64,000 nucleotides of DNA from Polytrichum commune (taxonomy: Eukaryota; Streptophyta; Polytrichopsida; Polytrichales; Polytrichaceae). The stretch spans positions 50,498,440-50,562,439 of the forward strand of contig OX485807.1 in assembly GCA_950295325.1 (NCBI GenBank). Direction: 5' to 3'. Below, piece after piece: positions 44,731-56,500 of this stretch. The notes beneath the pieces are model-generated. The model ran no database searches. It had not been told where the DNA came from and saw only the letters and a program-made list of their open reading frames with translations. Position 1 is the first letter of the stretch. Every line of letters begins with the position of its first letter. The position numbers were made by a program, and so were the translations under genes.

Positions 44731-45868
44731 TGTCGTGATGTAAATACGTACACTATATAGATGTGTACATATTTAATATTGCATTGTGATTCTTGGTCTT
44801 GGAGAAAAATAATAAAGAATAGAAGTAGATTACTTTTTTTTATTTACTCATAGTTTATTTTAGTTATCATTATCTAAGGATAGAAGTGGATAGAAGTTGC
44901 TTACCTTTATGTTTACTCATAGTTACTCTTAGTTATCTTTACCAAAGGATAGAAGTTGCTTACCTTTTTGTTTACTCATAGTTTACTCTTGTCTTTTAGT
45001 TATCTTGAGTTACTTTGGACCAATGGGTGATTAGAAGCCATGTGATGAGGATAAGAGAGAACTTTGTCTCTCGCATGGATAGGGAGAGGTGGTGAAAGAA
45101 AGAGGTTATGTGATTATTGTGGAAGGGAAGTTGTGGAGAGAGAGAAGTGGATTCGAAGCTCACGGTGTGAGTTGTTTTGAGAAGAATATGAAATAAAATA
45201 CGAGGGATTTGTGATTCATGAGAGATCTCACTTGTTGTTTTGGAAGTTAGCAATCAAGATTTGTGCTTGTTTGAGTGGAGGGAAGTCTGTTGGTTCTTAA
45301 AAGAAGAGCTAAGACTTCGACCGACCATAGAAGACGGACAAATTGAAGAATTGAAGGCTTCAAGACTCGAATGTGTGGTTGCTTGTGGCACGTTGTCTTT
45401 TTCTTGTGTGTGTGATTCCAAGCCGGTTTTGGAGGCTAGTTGCATTTCATTTCTGCATCGTAATTTGTTTCCTGTGTGACAACGAAGTGGGATTAATGAC
45501 CCACAAGGTTGTTTGTGACAACGAAGTGGGATTGATCACCCACAAGGTTGTTTTCTGTCGTTCCCACTGGTGAGGCGCGATTGCTGGTCACCGTGGGTTT
45601 GAAAGTTTAGGAGCCAATCTTTCGGACGTCAGCTCGTGTTCTGACGTCCCGTTTTACCCGTCCGAAGCCCGTGGTTTCTTATTACACTACCCTTACCCTT
45701 TACCCATATAGAGCCGCAACAGGATAGGTTGACAGGAAAGAGGTTGAAGATTAGAAGAAATTGAAGAAATTGAAGACTTGAAGACCAGAAGATTCGACGG
45801 GTCCGATAAAATCTAGTTGCAGCCAGAAGCCCAGTGCTTTCCCAAGGCGGAACCCTCTCTACACAACA
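44731..45868 (+). repeat. Gypsy 3' LTR
   Basis: 1138 bp, no difference from 37396-38533 found by eye. The shared sequence stops at acaaca; after it the flank reads gcgggccctcc, while after the 5' LTR comes tttggtgc. Confidence 0.95.
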
Positions 45869-46272
45869 GCGGGCCCTCCCCAATGTAGGCCGGAAACCCT
45901 CCTTCCTCTCCCCCTTCGTTCTGCACCTCTATCAGCACTTTGACTGCATCACGGCTGAGGAGGAAGACATGCTGACTATAGCGGCGGACGAAGTCACCTA
46001 CAAGCTCCATCCGGAAGTCGGAGACATCGAGACGGAAACCTCAAGCGACCCCATCATTCCGGAAGTCCGCCGCCGACCCTCCAAACACCAACCTCTCCTC
46101 CCCCTCATTATCATCCGAAAGCCGGACCCAGCCGGGAGACCACTTGGCGGAACGTGGATCTCTCCGCTTGGGACTTTTCGGAAAATCCCTTCAAGCGGGT
46201 CCAGGAGGGGCTGGAGGATTTGCAGAACCAGTACTTCCGGCTGGAACACATCGCCCAGGGAACGAACCAGGT

Positions 46273-47268
46273 TGTCGCAACCCTTGCTAGCCCCCCTTCA
46301 CCATCTTGCCAATTTTCATTTCCTAGCAAAGGTTACGAGCGCTAACCCTTCGCATACCGCCATGCTAATGGTTAGCTCCTCTCACCCCGGACCTTATAGT
46401 TCATAGGAGGGGAACCAACCCTCCTACTTTACTTTTGGGACTCACCCCTTCAATCGGTAACCAACCCCTTTAATCGGTAACCAATCCTTAGATGTGGACT
46501 TCCATCCATGGAAGTCCAATCTTATGTTGATCATCGCGTTGCCGGAGCAACACTACAATAACCCGAACCATACTAGGCAACTATGGCCTCACATTAGGCC
46601 AATGCCAATGGAGGCCGTGCCGTTCGGCCTCGGGTGGGTGAGGCCACACCACCTCACCCATATAAGCCTCTAGGACTCTAGACGGGGTCCCTACCCCACC
46701 ATCAAGAAACCTCTTGTCTCTCTACCAAGAGTTGGGGCCAAGTGTACACTTTCCCTTAGCCGCTGGGCCTAGAACCCCCCAGCAGCTTCAGACCATCATA
46801 ACTTCCTTGTATGATGTCTGATCATAACAACCAACCACTCCATCCTCATTGACGCGTCACGTAGATGCCAATGGACTCCTCACTTGTCCCAATCGGGCAA
46901 GTCTTGAGGAAGTTATGCTTGTTTGAACCTTGGCAGTCCCGGGAATCACTCCCAGGCACTGTTGTACCAGGGCGCTGTCCCGGAACAGCGCCCCACTCAA
47001 ATGGCCATAACTCCTAGCTCACACCTCCGATTGAGGTGTTCTTGAGCATTCTAGAATCACCACGCCATGGCCTACGCATAGCTCATGGCCTTTCCCTCCT
47101 GCCTCCTAGTCTCCGTGGGTGGGAGGCGTTCCCAACGCCCGGGGCCCTCACCCACACTAGGATCACTTGGGCCCTCTCACCAACGGCGCCACAAGTCCCG
47201 GGTGTCACTCCGGGGTCCCCCTTGTGCCCATGGTGTTTCGGGCACTCCTCATGGAGAGGTGCGCAACA
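46273..47268 (-). mobile_element. Solo LTR C, TGTCGC...GCGACA family (996 bp)
   Basis: On the plus strand it starts tgtcgcaacccttgctag and ends ggagaggtgcgcaaca. It is a full-length, more diverged copy of the family, with a duplicated aatcggtaacc-acccctt segment near 46450. Flanks are caggt (46268-46272) and taggc (47269-47273). Both are one C-to-T step from caggc, and removing the LTR and one copy restores the open frame of element X. So it is an older solo LTR. Confidence 0.88.
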
Positions 47269-47399
47269 TAGGCCCTGGACAACTGCGGACCCGGAAATAT
47301 TCTCCGGGAGTTGGCAAAGAGGGCGGACCGGAAGGAGCTTGAGCAGGCCAAGACGGAGAACGCCCATCTCACCACACACGTAGCGGCCATGACTCAGGA

Positions 47400-48370
47400 T
47401 GTCGCAACCCTTGCTAAGCCCCCTTGACAATCTTGCCAATTTTCAATTCTAGCAAAGGTTACGAGCGCTAACCATTCGCATTCCGCCATGCTAATGATTA
47501 GCTCCTCCTACCCCGGACCTTATAGTTCATAGGAGGGAACCAACCCTCCTACTTTGCTTTTGGGACTCCCCCCTTAATCGGTAACCATTCCTTAGATGTG
47601 GACTTCCATCCATGGAAGCCCAATCCTATGTTGATCATCGCATTGCCGGAGCAACACTACAACAACCCGAACCATACTAGGCAACTATGGCCTCACAATG
47701 GGCCAATGCCCATGGACGCCTTGCCGTTTGGCCTCGGGTGGGTGAGGCCACACCACCTCACCCATATAAGCCTCTAGGACTCTACGCGGGGCCCCTACCC
47801 CACCGTCAACCAACCTCTTGTCTCTACCAAGAGTTGGGGCCAAGTGGACATTTTCCCTTAGCCGCTGGGCCTAGAAGCCCCCAGCAGCTTCAGACCATCA
47901 TAACTTCCTTGTATGATTTCTCATTCCAACAACCCACCACTCCATCTTCATCTACGCTTCACGTAGATGCCAATGGACTCCTCACTTGCCCCATTCGGGC
48001 AAGTATTGAGGAAGTTATGCCTGTTTGAACCTTGGCAGTCCCGGGAATCACTCCCAGGCACTGCTGGACCAGGGCGCTGTCCCGGGACAGCGCTCCACTC
48101 AAATGGCCATAACTCCTAGCTCACACCTCCGATTGAGGTGTTCTTGAGCATTCTAGAATCACCACGCCATGAGCTACGCATAGCTCATGGCCTTACCCTA
48201 GTGCCTCCTAGTCTCCGTGGGTGGGAGGCGTTCCCAACGCCCGGGGCCCTCACCCACACTAGGATCACTTGGGCCCTCTCACCAACGGCGCCACAAGTCC
48301 CGGGTGTCACTCCGGGGTCCCCCTTGTGCCCATGGTGTTTCGGGCACTCCTCATGGAGAGGTGCGCGACA
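47400..48370 (-). mobile_element. 3' LTR D of a minus-strand chromovirus (971 bp)
   Basis: Same family as A-C (plus strand: tgtcgcaacccttgctaag ... gaggtgcgcgaca). It is not a solo LTR. Its flanks do not match (cagga left, ctcac right). On the minus strand it is directly preceded by the polypurine tract tttggtgggggtgag (48385-48371), and chromovirus integrase and chromodomain remains lie further upstream on that strand. It therefore marks the 3' end of a full-length element whose 5' part is displaced by later insertions, beyond the window. This identifies the element family that produced solo LTRs A, B and C. Confidence 0.85.
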
Positions 48371-48385
48371 CTCACCCCCACCAAA
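48371..48385 (-). other. Polypurine tract of the chromovirus
   Basis: Minus strand tttggtgggggtgag, adjoining the TG of LTR D. A similar tttagtgggggagaga with the same gatgagg-catc prefix occurs upstream at about 49155-49190. Confidence 0.7.
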
Positions 48386-49190
48386 CGGAGTCGATGCCCT
48401 CATCGACTATACTCGTAGTCGGCACACCAATTCTCAAGTTGCCATCCTCTATGGTGCGGCATTGTGTTTACCTTAGGGCGCGACCCGCACAATGCATCTT
48501 CAAATTTGGCATAGTCCCAAAGGTGTCGTTCCTAGGTGGTCCGTTAGCGACCTTGGATCTGTTTTCCAAGGACCTAACCTATATTAGACCCACCTACTTT
48601 GGGACTCACTTGGGTTGCCCCTCCTTTGGGGCCTCCCCCGTTAGGCTCCACTAGCCTAACGTGACACATCTAGGCGAGACCTCAACGCTTCCACTAAGTT
48701 GTCTCGGTTGCAACTCCGAGATGGCTTTCCATTGTTAAGCCACGCCTCGATCGCACGGGGGTGATGCCAAGTCTTGCCCGACTCGGTTCCCATTTTGCTC
48801 TTTCGAGACATGGGTTCATGACTCCCATGCGCCAACTCTCGTTAGCTCGCGGGTAGCACTTTTATGAGCACGCGCCATCACCTTGCCCCCGCCCGGACAA
48901 GCCCACAACTAAGAAGTTTCTTGGTTTTATCCAAGGCCCCTCCAAGCCATGGCCCCCAATTACTCGGCTTACCCAACCTAGTTTGGCATATCTATTCCCC
49001 CTCTTCCATTAACCAAGCACAAGTACAAGACTAGGACCTCATCTCATACTTTTCTCTTTGCACCACTAAAGTTTGGACTTTATTCCCTCAAGCCAAAGAA
49101 CAAGTTCATGTTGTGTAGTAATTAACCTCGAAGCTAAGTGTGCTACTAGCGTCTCTCCCCCACTAAAGGAGATTGATGTCCTCATCAATG
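48386..49190 (-). other. Chromovirus 3' untranslated region or internal duplication
   Basis: No coding signal. Both borders carry the phrase gatgaggrcatcra-ct-c-ttt-gtgggggag on the minus strand (48371-48410 and 49155-49190), as if the end of the pol frame and polypurine tract were duplicated around this 0.8-kb segment. Confidence 0.45.
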
Positions 49191-50127
49191 CCTACGCTTC
49201 GTTTTATTGGAATCATTAGCCTTAGTTTCTTCAAAGTGCTTCACCAATTCATTGGTGTTGACCATGTCTCTTGCCGCCACCCAAGCGGTTTCTTTTTCAT
49301 GGTATCCTCACCATTTCACCAAGTACTTCTTTGTACATTTTCTTTCATTTTCACTTGGGCTTCCTACACTTGAGGATGCCCTCCTACCTCATGTTCCCAA
49401 TGACGTCCACAAGGTCGGGAGGTGGCCTAATCACTTGCTCGTGATCGGGCCACAAGGTGTCGTCCTTAAATGGCTTTAGGAATGAGACATAAAATGTCGG
49501 ATGCACTTTGATCTCGGGCGGTAATTCCAACTTATACATGTCCTTGAACACTTGTTCCACAATGGAAAACGAAGCTCCAATTTTGGACATAAACTTTGGA
49601 GTGAGGCCTTCCGGCTAAGTGAAGTTGTTCACATTCAACAACACCTTTTGGCCCACATCATTCTCCACTTCGCGTCTTCCGGCATTGACTTGCACTTCGT
49701 AGCACTTTCGGGTTTCTCCACCAACAACTTGGTCATCTCCAAGACTTGTTTACCATCCTTGGCCAAGTCCTCACCATCTTGGTGGAACTCTAGTGTTGAA
49801 TGTGCCCCCTCGAGAGCTAGGTTAATAGGTTGGAGCGCATCCACTCCATAAGCCACCACGAAAGACCACCCCTTGGTAGCCAAGTGCGTGGCTATATTGC
49901 AATTTCACTCCGCTCGACCCACATAGTCCGCCCAATCTCCTTGGTCCGCCCCCACCAAGTTCTTCAAGTATTGCTTCAAGACTCCATTCACACTCTCCGC
50001 TTTCCCATCCATTTGGGAATGCAAGGTCGTGCTAAATCTTAGTTTCATTCCGACCTCCTTAGAGAAATGCATTGAAAATGCACTTGTGAACTTTGGATCT
50101 TGATCCCACACAATCACTCTTGGCAAC
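49191..50127 (-). pseudogene. Chromovirus integrase C-terminus and chromodomain, decayed
   Basis: Minus strand, leftward from 50127: LPRVIVWDQDPKFTS and GKAESVNGVLKQYLKNLVG (second Asp and Glu of the integrase core), a 74-codon open piece. After a break comes 49883-49635 (ATKGWSFVVAYGVDALQPIN), then 49590-49384 with ELPPEIKVHPTFYVSFLKPF (the HP-x-F-HVS-like segment). Near 49290-49210 comes a chromodomain-like KYLVKW, stop, GYHEKETAWVAARDM. Chromodomain-bearing Gypsy elements (chromoviruses) have this order. Stops and shifts show it is dead. RT and RNase H would lie upstream, cut off by the element inserted at 50128. Confidence 0.82.
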
Positions 50128-53100
50128 TGTGGTACTTTTGGGCCACCCCCTTTCGAGGGAGCCTAAAAGTATCACACAAGCCCTTCGGTGAAGGTGGCCT
50201 GCATTTGCAGGCGCCCAAGCCGAACCCGGATGATAGGTGTATAACGTGAGTAGTTAGATTTTTAAGGGAGATTAAATATGCGTCGTAGTACCTCCGGAGG
50301 TTAGGCCTTAGTTTTTTACTAGTGTGGCTTTAAACTCCACTAACCAATTTCATATCTAGTTCTAACCTTAACCTACAACCTATTCTACGCGCAGACGCAC
50401 CAGCCTTGAAACCAAGGCAATCCTAATTTGTGAATTGGGATGGTTCTGATACACCCAACCGGGTGTGACTCATACCACCCTAACTCAACGAACGGAATAA
50501 CGACAATTTGATGGACCATTCAATTCTTCCTATTTCTTTATTTAGTTCTATTTAGTTTTCTAAGCGGGGGAACTTGGCCTAAGTCCCACCCTTCACACAA
50601 ATTCCTTCTTAATTACTTACTTTTGTTTGCACGTCCTAACCCACTACATTAACATATTAGGCATCACCCCTTACCTCGGGTCTCTTGCCAACAAGGGTTT
50701 ACGATTTATTTTGTATGTTTTGATTGTTAAATGTGTTTACACTGGATAGACCACGAAATGCAACTCAATGGGACCAGGGTGACGGGCGACCTGTAGGTTC
50801 AACCTGTTGCGCAATCTTCATAAATTGGGGCCATTACTCCCAATCTATGGGGCCAACAACATAATAGTGGATTCGCGGGTCATTAACCCCACCTTTCCAC
50901 CAACAACATTCAGAGTGGTCGTGTCGGTGATTAATCCGACTTACCACACACGAAACTTGCTAATAAATGAAGCTACTACCACAAAACATACCAAGGGCCC
51001 CGAAAACAATGGAATTGGGTACTCCCTTGGCGGTCAAGTGGTCAAGCCACTTGACCTTACGAGATAGGTGAGTGGGTCTAGAAATGCGTACCTTAGCCGT
51101 GCTCCCTCCGATCCTAAATGGAAGGCTTAAGGTTAGTTAATTTACCTCAATTTTCCTCGGTTGATTTGGGCTTGATGTAGGCCGAGCCGCTACCTCCTTC
51201 CTTGCTCCACTTTCCGAGCGTCGACCTTGCCTCCTTCTTTGTAACTAGTTTGGCAGTAAGCGTACCTTAGTTAACAATTAAAATATAAAGTGTTATTCTG
51301 CCCTGTAATTTAATCCTAAGCATAATATTTATACTTAGTGCACCAAATTATCTTTCCAATGATCTAAAAATCACTCTAATCGGATAAGAAATGCAAAAGT
51401 TATGAGGGTTGGAAGTGTGAGGTCGATTCAACCGACCCTTCCAACCCACCTATCTACCTTCTAACTTCAAAAATTCATAGCACATTCCTTACTACTTGGA
51501 TCTAGGCTTTCCTTATACCATTGGAAAGCTATGAACAAGCTCTAACTAGAAAAAATTATGACATCAGCAGGTTAAGCTAATAGAAATTCAGCGGACTCCT
51601 TGTAACACAGTAGTCAATCAAGAAGGCTTAAACTATGTATCTCGCCTTCAACAATTCATATCTAATTCAAATCTTAGTCAAATCAAACGTTCTATATGAC
51701 CCTGGAGAGATATTAAAAAGATGTATTTGATAAAAATATGTGATTAGAAAGGTAAGCCGAAGTGAACCCAGCAGGTCCTCTGTAATGCAGCAGTCAACCA
51801 AAAGTTCTCAAACTATGTGTCCCATCTTGCACAATTCATATCTGATTCAAATCATGCTCAAATCAAATGTTCTAAGCCATTTTGGAAAGCTACACAAAAG
51901 TTCTACTTGGGAAAAATATAATTTCTTGGAATTAAAATTCCTATTGGGCTCGCAGGTCTGATCCAGCAGCCGCTACCCACAAGACCACCCAGTTTTTCTA
52001 CTCCATCTTTGAAAATCCATAACTAATTGTCATCTCAACCAAATCACAAATGGGAAACGGCTATGGATAGCTATATGAAATCTCTCTAAGAGAAAAATGA
52101 TAAGTATCTTGTTCTAGCTTTTGAACTAAGCCTTCAGGGCATTGGCAGATGAGGTCTATAATGCCTCTACTCAAAACTCTACCATCCAACCTACCTCTAC
52201 AAAAGAAGGAATAATTTTGTTGGTGTGTTAATAAACACACAACCTAACTAGGAGAGAGAGAGTAGAGGAGGTTCTCAAGCCTTTCTTCTAGACCATTGAG
52301 AATACATGCTAAAGGATTTTTTCCTAACTACATTGAAGCAGGGCTTCGCCCAAAAACTAGAGAAAGAGAGAGAGCTACAAGGTGGAAGGAGGGGTTTTTA
52401 AACCCTCTCACAAAAGGGTTGGACCCCTCCTCCACCGGATCCATTTTTCAAACCCTTTCCCGAAATTTTGGCTCGGGGGTTTTCCCGGTTGAGGTTGCCA
52501 CCCTCTCGCCGAGGTGGCTCCGACAAAAAACCTTTAGAAATCTTTCTAATTTTTCCGCCATCGAGTTGGCAAGGGGGCAAGTGGGCAAGTATCCCCCTTG
52601 CTCTCTTTCTTTTTTGTCTTCAAAATTCTTCACGCCGATTTTATCTTCTTACGTAAAACACCTCCAATAGTCTTGTGTGCCTCACACTAACTAATAAACT
52701 AACACTTGCTTAGCTAGCATCTACTAACATTTGCTTAATAACTAGCATCTACTAATATTTGCTTAGCTAGTTGTTTTTACTAGCTAGCACATTTTTTCTA
52801 CTTTGCTATCTTCTAGCACTACTTAGTTTCATTTTGACCTTCCTTCTTCTAGGCTAAATGCTAAATGAACTAATTTTTCCTAAATTCCCTATCAATTCTA
52901 ACTTTTAATGCTAACATTCTAACTAAAAGTGATCCCGCAGAGTGGTGGACCACTCAAAGGGTTCACATATGTCGGCCATCAGGGGAGCTGCTCGTTCGAG
53001 CGCTACGAACACCAGCTCTTGCTCGCACGCCAATCCTGGGTACACGGTCACCTGCATGCACACAACCACTTACACATATATTTTTGTTTTTTTTTTGTTT

Positions 53101-53477
53101 TTTTGTTTTTCTTATCATTACTTGCATCTTATCCTTTCAAAGTTGTGAAGATGAGAGAAAAAAAAGATAGTACTATACTAAAGCCAAAAAACACTTCAAA
53201 GCCGCCACACTCCCCCACCGGACTGGGTTTGTGTCTATCTAGGACACCCCTCCGCCTTGCGGGAGCAACTTGGAGCTATAGAAGAAAAAACTTTCAACCC
53301 GCTTCCTTCCTCTTCGGAGGGAGTTCGGACTACAAGAGCAATTCCCAGGCGCTGAAGAAAGAAGGTCCCCCTACTGGTTTCCTTCAAACAATGACCACGG
53401 AGGGCCGACCTCTAACCTAGCACCTATTGCAGGAATTTGAAACCCTCCGCCTTTGCTTTGGGTCTAAAGGTATCACA
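50128..53477 (-). repeat. 3350-bp LTR of Gypsy element 1
   Basis: Plus strand start tgtggtacttttgggccacc and end ggtctaaaggtatcaca; the ends are inverted versions of each other (minus strand TGTGATACCTTTAGACCC). The chromovirus integrase frame stops exactly at its left border, and the element 1 reading frame ends 27 bp beyond its right border. Left flank gcaac (50123-50127) is the expected target duplication; its partner should lie beyond 64000. The interior has no gene; frames at 52296-52670 and 52929-53420 look accidental. Poly-T and gagagaga tracts occur at 52250-52380 and 53080-53115. Confidence 0.8.
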
Positions 53478-53504
53478 TCGCATTTAATCCGCTAGTTGCA
53501 CCTG

Positions 53505-56500
53505 TCACACATTATACAACTTACACCGACCCCCGTTAGTTCGCGTAGGGAAATATGTGCCATCAAGTGTAGCCAATTGAACCGAATTATTGTCATACAC
53601 GTTCGTGACCCAAAAAGGGCCCAACCACAAGGCGTGAGACTTACCTGGGAACTCCAGTTTCCTCGCATCTTGGAGCATTACCGACGTCCCGGGTTGCAAA
53701 GTTCTTACCTTGTGTCGTTTGTTGAAGACGGCCTTGCACCTCCGTTTCATCGCCTCGAGATGTTGCACACTAGCTCGTCGTCGCTCGCTAAGACTCTCTA
53801 ACATTAGCAACCTATCTGATAGTGACTCGGCTACCGTAAGTCGTGAATCAACTGCAATTCGCAAAGAGGGGATCTCCAACTCGATTGGGAGCACTGCTTC
53901 AATCCCGTATACAAGGGCAAACGGCATTTGGTTGGTTGGACCTTTATACCAATCGTTTGGCACCGAAGGATATGACGCGAAATCATGGCCTACCTGAATT
54001 CCGGTAGAGGTGTTCTTGAAATGCAAGGATGGAACAATATCTTCTTCGAGCACGAGGTCCTCTAGGCCTATAGGTTGCGTGCCATCAATCTCAAAGGAAT
54101 AAATTGACTCAAGCGGTAGGTCATCGGCTATGAGCGCGAATCCGGTGTGTCCACGTGACGTGTCCTCGGTGGCGGTGATCGCATATACCTGGGTGTGGTT
54201 GGGAATTTCTTCCGGGTTGAGTTCCATCCATGCTGTGAACTCACCTGTGTCCTCCCAGCCATAGAGACCAGGACCCATGTCCTTTACTGGGCCTAGATGG
54301 GTCTTAGTGCCCAATGTTTGGTTGGCTAAGTCTACCGAAACTATGTTGGGTTCTGGCTTCGACTTGGGTAGGTCGGATTCCGTGAATTCTGTCGAAGGCT
54401 TACGGAGTGCAATTCTTGTCGTTGTTCTGTTGTGAGGGGGCCCAAATGTTATTTGGGAGGTACCCGTAGACCACTCGGTTGTGGTATTTGCTCTCCGAAG
54501 CCAATCTCTACCTAAAAGTATCGGATAACTTTTGGATGTTACAGGGAGCCTCAAAACTTGAAACGTGATCGTATAGACTTCTCCCCCGACTTTCATCAAG
54601 CAATCCTTTACCTGTCCAAGGGGGGTGACTTGTCTTTGGTCCGCGACATTGATAACAAAGGGTGAAGGGCCAGTGAGCTCGAGGCCAAGTTTTTCCAACG
54701 TTGAGAGTGGCATAATATTGATCCCACTACCCCCATCAACCAGGGTGTGCGGGATTATTTTGTCCATAATCTCAACCTCCACCTCGATTGGTCCTTCGTC
54801 CCCTAGGGGGGTTCTTCGGACCTCAACTGCCATCGTTGGGATTTTAGCCTTCCTAACCTGGGTGGCTCCTTCCTTGAATTCCTTTCTTAAGGCGGGAGCT
54901 ACTTGAATTAGTTGTGCCAAAGAAATGTTGGCTCGTAGGCTACAAAGGTCTGACCAAAGGTCGTAGTCCTCGGCCGGGTTAAAGGCGCGACTAGGCCGGG
55001 GTTTCGGTGGGAAGTTAGCAGGCAGGCCATTGCCCCATGTGTCTCGTCTATCCACAAATCGGAAGAGGTCTTCCTCTTCCTCCAGTAATGGTTCCTCTAC
55101 CGGTTCGTCATCAGGGTTAGGCTCTAGGGAAGTTGTGGGAACCTTAGCCTTAAGGGCTGCGTTCTGCAAGAACTTTGGAAGTTCTGCGAATTTTGGTGAC
55201 TTTTCAGACTCATTCGACTTCTCGGAACCTTCACCCATCACGGTTTGTGCCCTCTTCTGAGCCCTAGTGACCACTGCCACGTCTATTTTCTGCTTTAGTT
55301 TTTTAGGGGGAACCAGGATAGCCCGTAAAGAAGAATCGGCTAGCTCGTGAGAGATGAAGTTGCTATGACTATCATTTGGGATAGGAAGGAATGGAGCTGA
55401 ACAACTTGTGCTCGCCCTATTGTTATCAATGAACCTCGCGTCTTGGGTTTGTGCATGACCAAGGTTAAGGGGACCTTGGGATGTTGGAGGCCCATTCATG
55501 TTTTGCGCCCATTGTTGGTTAGTATCCTGTCCACTCCCCATAAGATGTTGAGGAGGGTTGTCGGTATACTGACCGTTAAGACCATAAGCCTGACCTTGGT
55601 TCATTTGGTACCCATAGAATGGGTTGCCTTCATTAGGGGAGTTATTGAAGGTATTACCTTGTTGTGCAACTTGGGGTCCATTGTTGAACCTATTTGGTTG
55701 GTTCCGGCCCATCTGAGGGACATACTGTTGGCTTACCATTCCTACCAAGTTCGAGTCGGCTTGCCTACCACCGGCTGGGGGGTTTTGAGGGTACAAATTT
55801 TGTGGACCTTGATAGTTGTTCCCCCTATTACCTTGGTTTTGGTGGTTGGGTGGACCGTAGTTTTGTTGGCCATTGCTTTGAGGGTTACCTTGGTGATAAT
55901 TAACCGACATTCCTCCTTGGTTCTGTTGATTCCTATCATAGAAGAATGCCGGAAGTTGTTGATTCAGCTGAGAGTAATGGGAGGGTCGCTCCGCGAGAAT
56001 CCTACGACAATTATCGACCGGGTGATTACCCCCACAATGGTTGCAGACCACCCCCGTCTCGATCCAACACTTACCTGGCCCCAAAATGTGAACCTTGCCG
56101 CAAGTGGGACAAACTCCTTTACCGTTGTTCCGGGCTTGAGTCTGGGAGTGGCCTTGTTGTGGACGGGGGGGTGGGGCTACTAGGTTACATGTGAACCTAG
56201 GCTCCGTGCAAAATTGATTACTGTGGCCAGGTTTGTTGCAATTACGACACCAAATGTTGGTGCCATAATTACCTGCCTCCGAGGCCGGCGGAACTGGTTG
56301 TGCTAAGGGCCTAGACGTGATTGCCATTGTTAGCTGCTCTGTGAGGGTCTTGAGCGACTGCATGACATCGCTCCTCAACTCGTCGTTGGCCTTCTTAACT
56401 CTAAGTTCTAGCTCCTCGATCGTGGTGTGGCTCGGAGGGCTAGGGAGTGCTAAGAGCTCAGGGGGTGGCCTCGTAGCCAAAGGAACCGGGGCCGCTCGGT

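Larger units (their letters stand above)
37396..45868 (+). mobile_element. Complete, very young Ty3/Gypsy retrotransposon (8473 bp)
   Basis: LTRs of 1138 bp at 37396-38533 and 44731-45868 appear identical base for base. A primer-binding site follows 2 bp after the 5' LTR, a polypurine tract precedes the 3' LTR, and both reading frames (gag-protease, pol) are open. LTR ends are TG...CA. The flanks share gcgg (37392-37395 and 45869-45872), a 4-bp duplication; a 5-bp version would need one mismatch. Identical LTRs plus intact frames mean a recent insertion and a possibly active element. It interrupts the reading frame of element X. The gag and pol are of a type I associate with non-flowering land plants (not verified). 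Confidence 0.96.
36854..47399 (+). pseudogene. Element X reading frame, split by three insertions
   Basis: Segment 1 (ATG 36854 to 37395, about 180 codons) includes RNLRERRVLEFLMPIL and TLFGAMSGVRPVNWGLIIHE. Segment 2 (45869-46272) continues with FLSPFVLHLYQHFDCITAEE and, after a one-base shift near 46140, NVDLSAWDFSENPFKRVQEG and LQNQYFRLEHIAQGTNQ. Segment 3 (47269-47399) adds NILRELAKRADRKELEQAK and ends with MTQD at the next insertion. A young Gypsy element sits between segments 1 and 2 and a solo LTR between 2 and 3. A chromovirus LTR follows 3. The middle resembles a widespread plant retroelement protein of unknown role, with a coiled-coil C-terminus. I cannot name it; a gag-like or accessory protein is the best guess. 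Confidence 0.6.

Noticed and set aside
52929-53420. 163-codon plus-strand frame with a hydrophobic stretch
   Set aside because: It lies inside the element 1 LTR, the hydrophobic part comes from a poly-T tract, and no domain is visible.
55443-56183. 246-codon plus-strand frame
   Set aside because: It is antisense to the Gln/Asn-rich gag linker of element 1, whose codon bias keeps the other strand open.
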